Assembly: GCF_002885955.2 (NCBI RefSeq)
Contig: NZ_POQS01000003.1
Location: forward strand, 628,034 to 679,788
Direction of reading: 5' to 3'
Source: Achromobacter pulmonis
GTDB lineage: Bacteria; Pseudomonadota; Gammaproteobacteria; Burkholderiales; Burkholderiaceae_B
Length of the DNA stretch: 51,755 nucleotides
Part shown: positions 50,082 to 51,755 of the stretch, one piece after another
Layout of the letters: the number at the start of each line of letters is the position of its first letter
Position numbering within the stretch: position 1 is the stretch's first letter
Position numbers and translations under genes: made by a program
The notes under the pieces: generated by a model
What the model saw: the letters and a program-made list of their open reading frames with translations, nothing else
The model's database searches: none
What the model was told of the DNA's origin: nothing

Positions 50082-51043
50082 CTGCCCGCTACGACGTGGT
50101 GCAGGTGGCCTCGCTGGGCGAGGATTTCGACCGGCGGCTGGCGGCCCGCCACCGGGTCCTGCCGGCCTGGCGCGAGCCGCGGGGCCTGGCCGCGTTCGGC
50201 GCCGAACTGCAGGACCTGCCGGTGGCGGTGACCTCGGTGCGCCACGGTTTCACCCAGGCCATGTTCGACGCCTTGCCCGCGCTGCGGGCCGTGTGCAGCT
50301 GGGGCGTGGGCCACGATACGCTGGACCTGCGCGCCGCCGCCGCGCGCGGCATCGGCGTGAGCGTCACGCCCGACGTGCTGGACGACTGCGTGGCGGACCT
50401 GGCGTGGGCGCTGCTGCTGTCGGCGGCGCGCCGCACGGCCGCGGGCGATCGCTACGTCAAGAGCGGCCAGTGGCGGGCGCTGGGCCGGTTTCCGGAAACC
50501 ACCAGGGTCTCGGGCAAGCGCCTGGGCATCCTGGGGCTGGGCCGCATCGGCTTGGCCGTCGCCCGGCGCGCGGCGGGATTCGACATGGAGGTGCGCTACC
50601 ACAACCGCAGCCCGCGGCCGCAGGCGCCGTACGGCTATGAGCCGTCGCTGGCGGAACTGGCGGCGTGGGCCGATTTCCTGGTGGTGGCTTGCGTGGGCGG
50701 CGCGCACACGCGGCACCTGGTCGACGCCAAGGTCATCCGCGCGCTGGGGCCGCAGGGCATCCTGGTCAACATCGCGCGCGGCAGCGTCGTGGACCAGGCC
50801 GCGCTGCTGGCCGCGCTGCGCGCGGGCGAACTGGGCGGGGCCGGCCTGGACGTGCTGGAACAGGAGCCCACCCCGGCGGCCGAGTTCGCCGGCATGGACC
50901 AGGTTGCGCTGATGCCGCACGTCGGCAGCGCGACGCGCGAGACCCGCGCCGCCATGGCCCAGCTGGTGCTGGACAACGTCACGGCCTTTATCGAGACCGG
51001 CAAGCTGCTCACGCCGGTGGCCGCCGCGGAGTTGCGGGCATGA
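50078..51043 (+). CDS. D-isomer-specific 2-hydroxyacid dehydrogenase
   Basis: 321 residues from GTG at 50078, which has GGGAGG six bases upstream and overlaps the RraA-like stop. NAD(P) site LGILGLGRIGLAVARRA; catalytic residues Arg in VNIARGSVVDQ, Glu in LDVLEQEPTP, His in LMPHVGSAT. Closest in form to glyoxylate/hydroxypyruvate reductases. Interconverts a 2-keto and a 2-hydroxy acid, a natural partner of the aldolase upstream and the FAD-linked oxidase downstream. Confidence 0.92.
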   Translation: MTARYDVVQVASLGEDFDRRLAARHRVLPAWREPRGLAAFGAELQDLPVAVTSVRHGFTQAMFDALPALRAVCSWGVGHDTLDLRAAAARGIGVSVTPDVLDDCVADLAWALLLSAARRTAAGDRYVKSGQWRALGRFPETTRVSGKRLGILGLGRIGLAVARRAAGFDMEVRYHNRSPRPQAPYGYEPSLAELAAWADFLVVACVGGAHTRHLVDAKVIRALGPQGILVNIARGSVVDQAALLAALRAGELGGAGLDVLEQEPTPAAEFAGMDQVALMPHVGSATRETRAAMAQLVLDNVTAFIETGKLLTPVAAAELRA

Positions 51044-51755
51044 CGCCGTCCGCGCTGCTGGCGGCGCTGGCCGCCTGCCTGGGCGAGGCCCACGTGCTGA
51101 CGGGCGCCGATGCCGGGCCCTATTTGACCGACTGGCGCAGGAACGTCACCGGCCGCGCCCTGGCCGTGCTGCGCCCGGCCAGCCGGGATGAAGTGGCGCA
51201 GTGCGTGCGTCTGTGCGCCGCCGCCGGCGTGGCGCTGGTGCCGCAAGGCGGCAACACCGGGCAGGTGGCGGCCGCCACGCCGGATGCGAGCGGAACGGCC
51301 GTGGTCCTGTCGCTGCTGCGCATGAACCGCGTGCGCGCGCTGGACCTGGACAACGACACCATCACCGTCGAAGCGGGCTGCGTGCTGCAGGCGGTGCAGG
51401 AGGCGGCCCGCCGCGCCGGCCGGCTGTTCCCGCTGTCGCTGGGGGCGCAAGGCAGCTGTACCATCGGCGGCAACCTCGCCACCAACGCCGGCGGCACGCA
51501 GGTGCTGCGCTACGGCAACGCGCGCGAGCTCGCGCTGGGCCTGGAGGTCGTGACGCCGCAAGGCGAGATCTGGGACGGCCTGCGCAGCCTGCGCAAGGAC
51601 AACACCGGCTACGACCTGCGGGATCTCTACATCGGCAGCGAAGGCACGCTGGGCGTCATCACCGCCGCGGTGCTCAAGCTCTATCCGCTGCCGCGCGCGC
51701 AGGGCACGGCGCTGGTCGCGCTGGACGGCCTGCCCCAGGCGCTGCAGCTGCTGCA
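51040..51755 (+). CDS. FAD-linked 2-hydroxyacid oxidase/dehydrogenase (GlcD-like), N-terminal part
   Basis: About 239 residues before the window end; the gene continues. ATG overlaps the previous stop by four bases. PCMH-type FAD domain: VLRPASRDEVAQCVRLCAAAGVALVPQGGNTG, NTITVEAG-like DNDTITVEAGCVLQAVQEAARRAG, then GSCTIGGNLATNAGGTQVLRYGNARELALGLEVV and GSEGTLGVITAAVLKLYPLP. These are signs of the D-lactate/D-2-hydroxyglutarate/glycolate dehydrogenase family. Role: oxidation of the 2-hydroxy acid handled by the operon. Confidence 0.92.
   Translation, partial: MTPSALLAALAACLGEAHVLTGADAGPYLTDWRRNVTGRALAVLRPASRDEVAQCVRLCAAAGVALVPQGGNTGQVAAATPDASGTAVVLSLLRMNRVRALDLDNDTITVEAGCVLQAVQEAARRAGRLFPLSLGAQGSCTIGGNLATNAGGTQVLRYGNARELALGLEVVTPQGEIWDGLRSLRKDNTGYDLRDLYIGSEGTLGVITAAVLKLYPLPRAQGTALVALDGLPQALQLL

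Overview
The window is a GC-rich betaproteobacterial chromosome segment, most like Bordetella/Achromobacter (Alcaligenaceae). Three periplasmic Bug/TctC-type carboxylate receptors, several IclR and LysR regulators, a complete galactonate (DgoKAD) operon and acyl-CoA catabolic genes fit that family. This assignment is inferred from gene content only.

Layout. (1) 1-8.5 kb, chromosome: end of a Bug receptor; a hairpin-rich non-coding stretch; a small lipoprotein; an MBL hydrolase divergent from an ECF41-type sigma factor; a cupin; a LysR regulator; an operon of AhpD-like, NmrA-like and Ohr-like proteins (the protein types ECF41 factors usually control); and a doxX/soxR pair sharing a clear SoxR-type promoter. 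(2) 8,509-24,502: a genomic island of about 16 kb, visibly AT-richer than its surroundings, inserted in the 3' half of tRNA-Leu(CAA). It has a 33-bp direct repeat at both ends, paired arm-type sites and a tyrosine integrase beside the intact tRNA. It carries a very large SIR2-domain protein (likely anti-phage NADase), a VbhA-like Fic antitoxin with no Fic partner, three leftover conjugation genes (VirB5, EexN, VirB6), a relaxase/MobC/replication-like/HTH operon, a lambda-type protein phosphatase, a degenerate initiator-tRNA-like sequence, two gene cassettes bounded by three integron attC sites without an integron integrase, and a paralogue of the chromosomal lipoprotein found 7 kb outside the island. 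(3) 24.5-30 kb: the tRNA, a uric acid/xanthine permease, HtpG, and a HipBA toxin-antitoxin pair behind three near-identical operators. (4) 30-39.5 kb: a five-gene carboxylate/acyl-CoA operon (two acyl-CoA dehydrogenases, Bug receptor, AcuI-type reductase, ADP-forming acyl-CoA ligase) divergent from two overlapping IclR genes, then an MFS exporter. (5) 39.5-44.8 kb: galactonate transporter, DgoD, DgoA, DgoK and a divergent IclR regulator. (6) 44.8-51.8 kb: a LysR regulator divergent from an operon of aldehyde dehydrogenase, epimerase, Bug receptor, RraA-like aldolase, 2-hydroxyacid dehydrogenase and an FAD-linked oxidase cut by the window end.

How it works together. The flanks are catabolic clusters, each with a divergent regulator. 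The island is a mobilizable element that appears to have lost most of its type IV secretion system while gaining a defence candidate and integron cassettes. The strongest candidate for an undescribed system is the SIR2 protein next to the orphan VbhA-like protein (8,726-13,010); second is the integrase-less cassette pair at 20,941-22,356.
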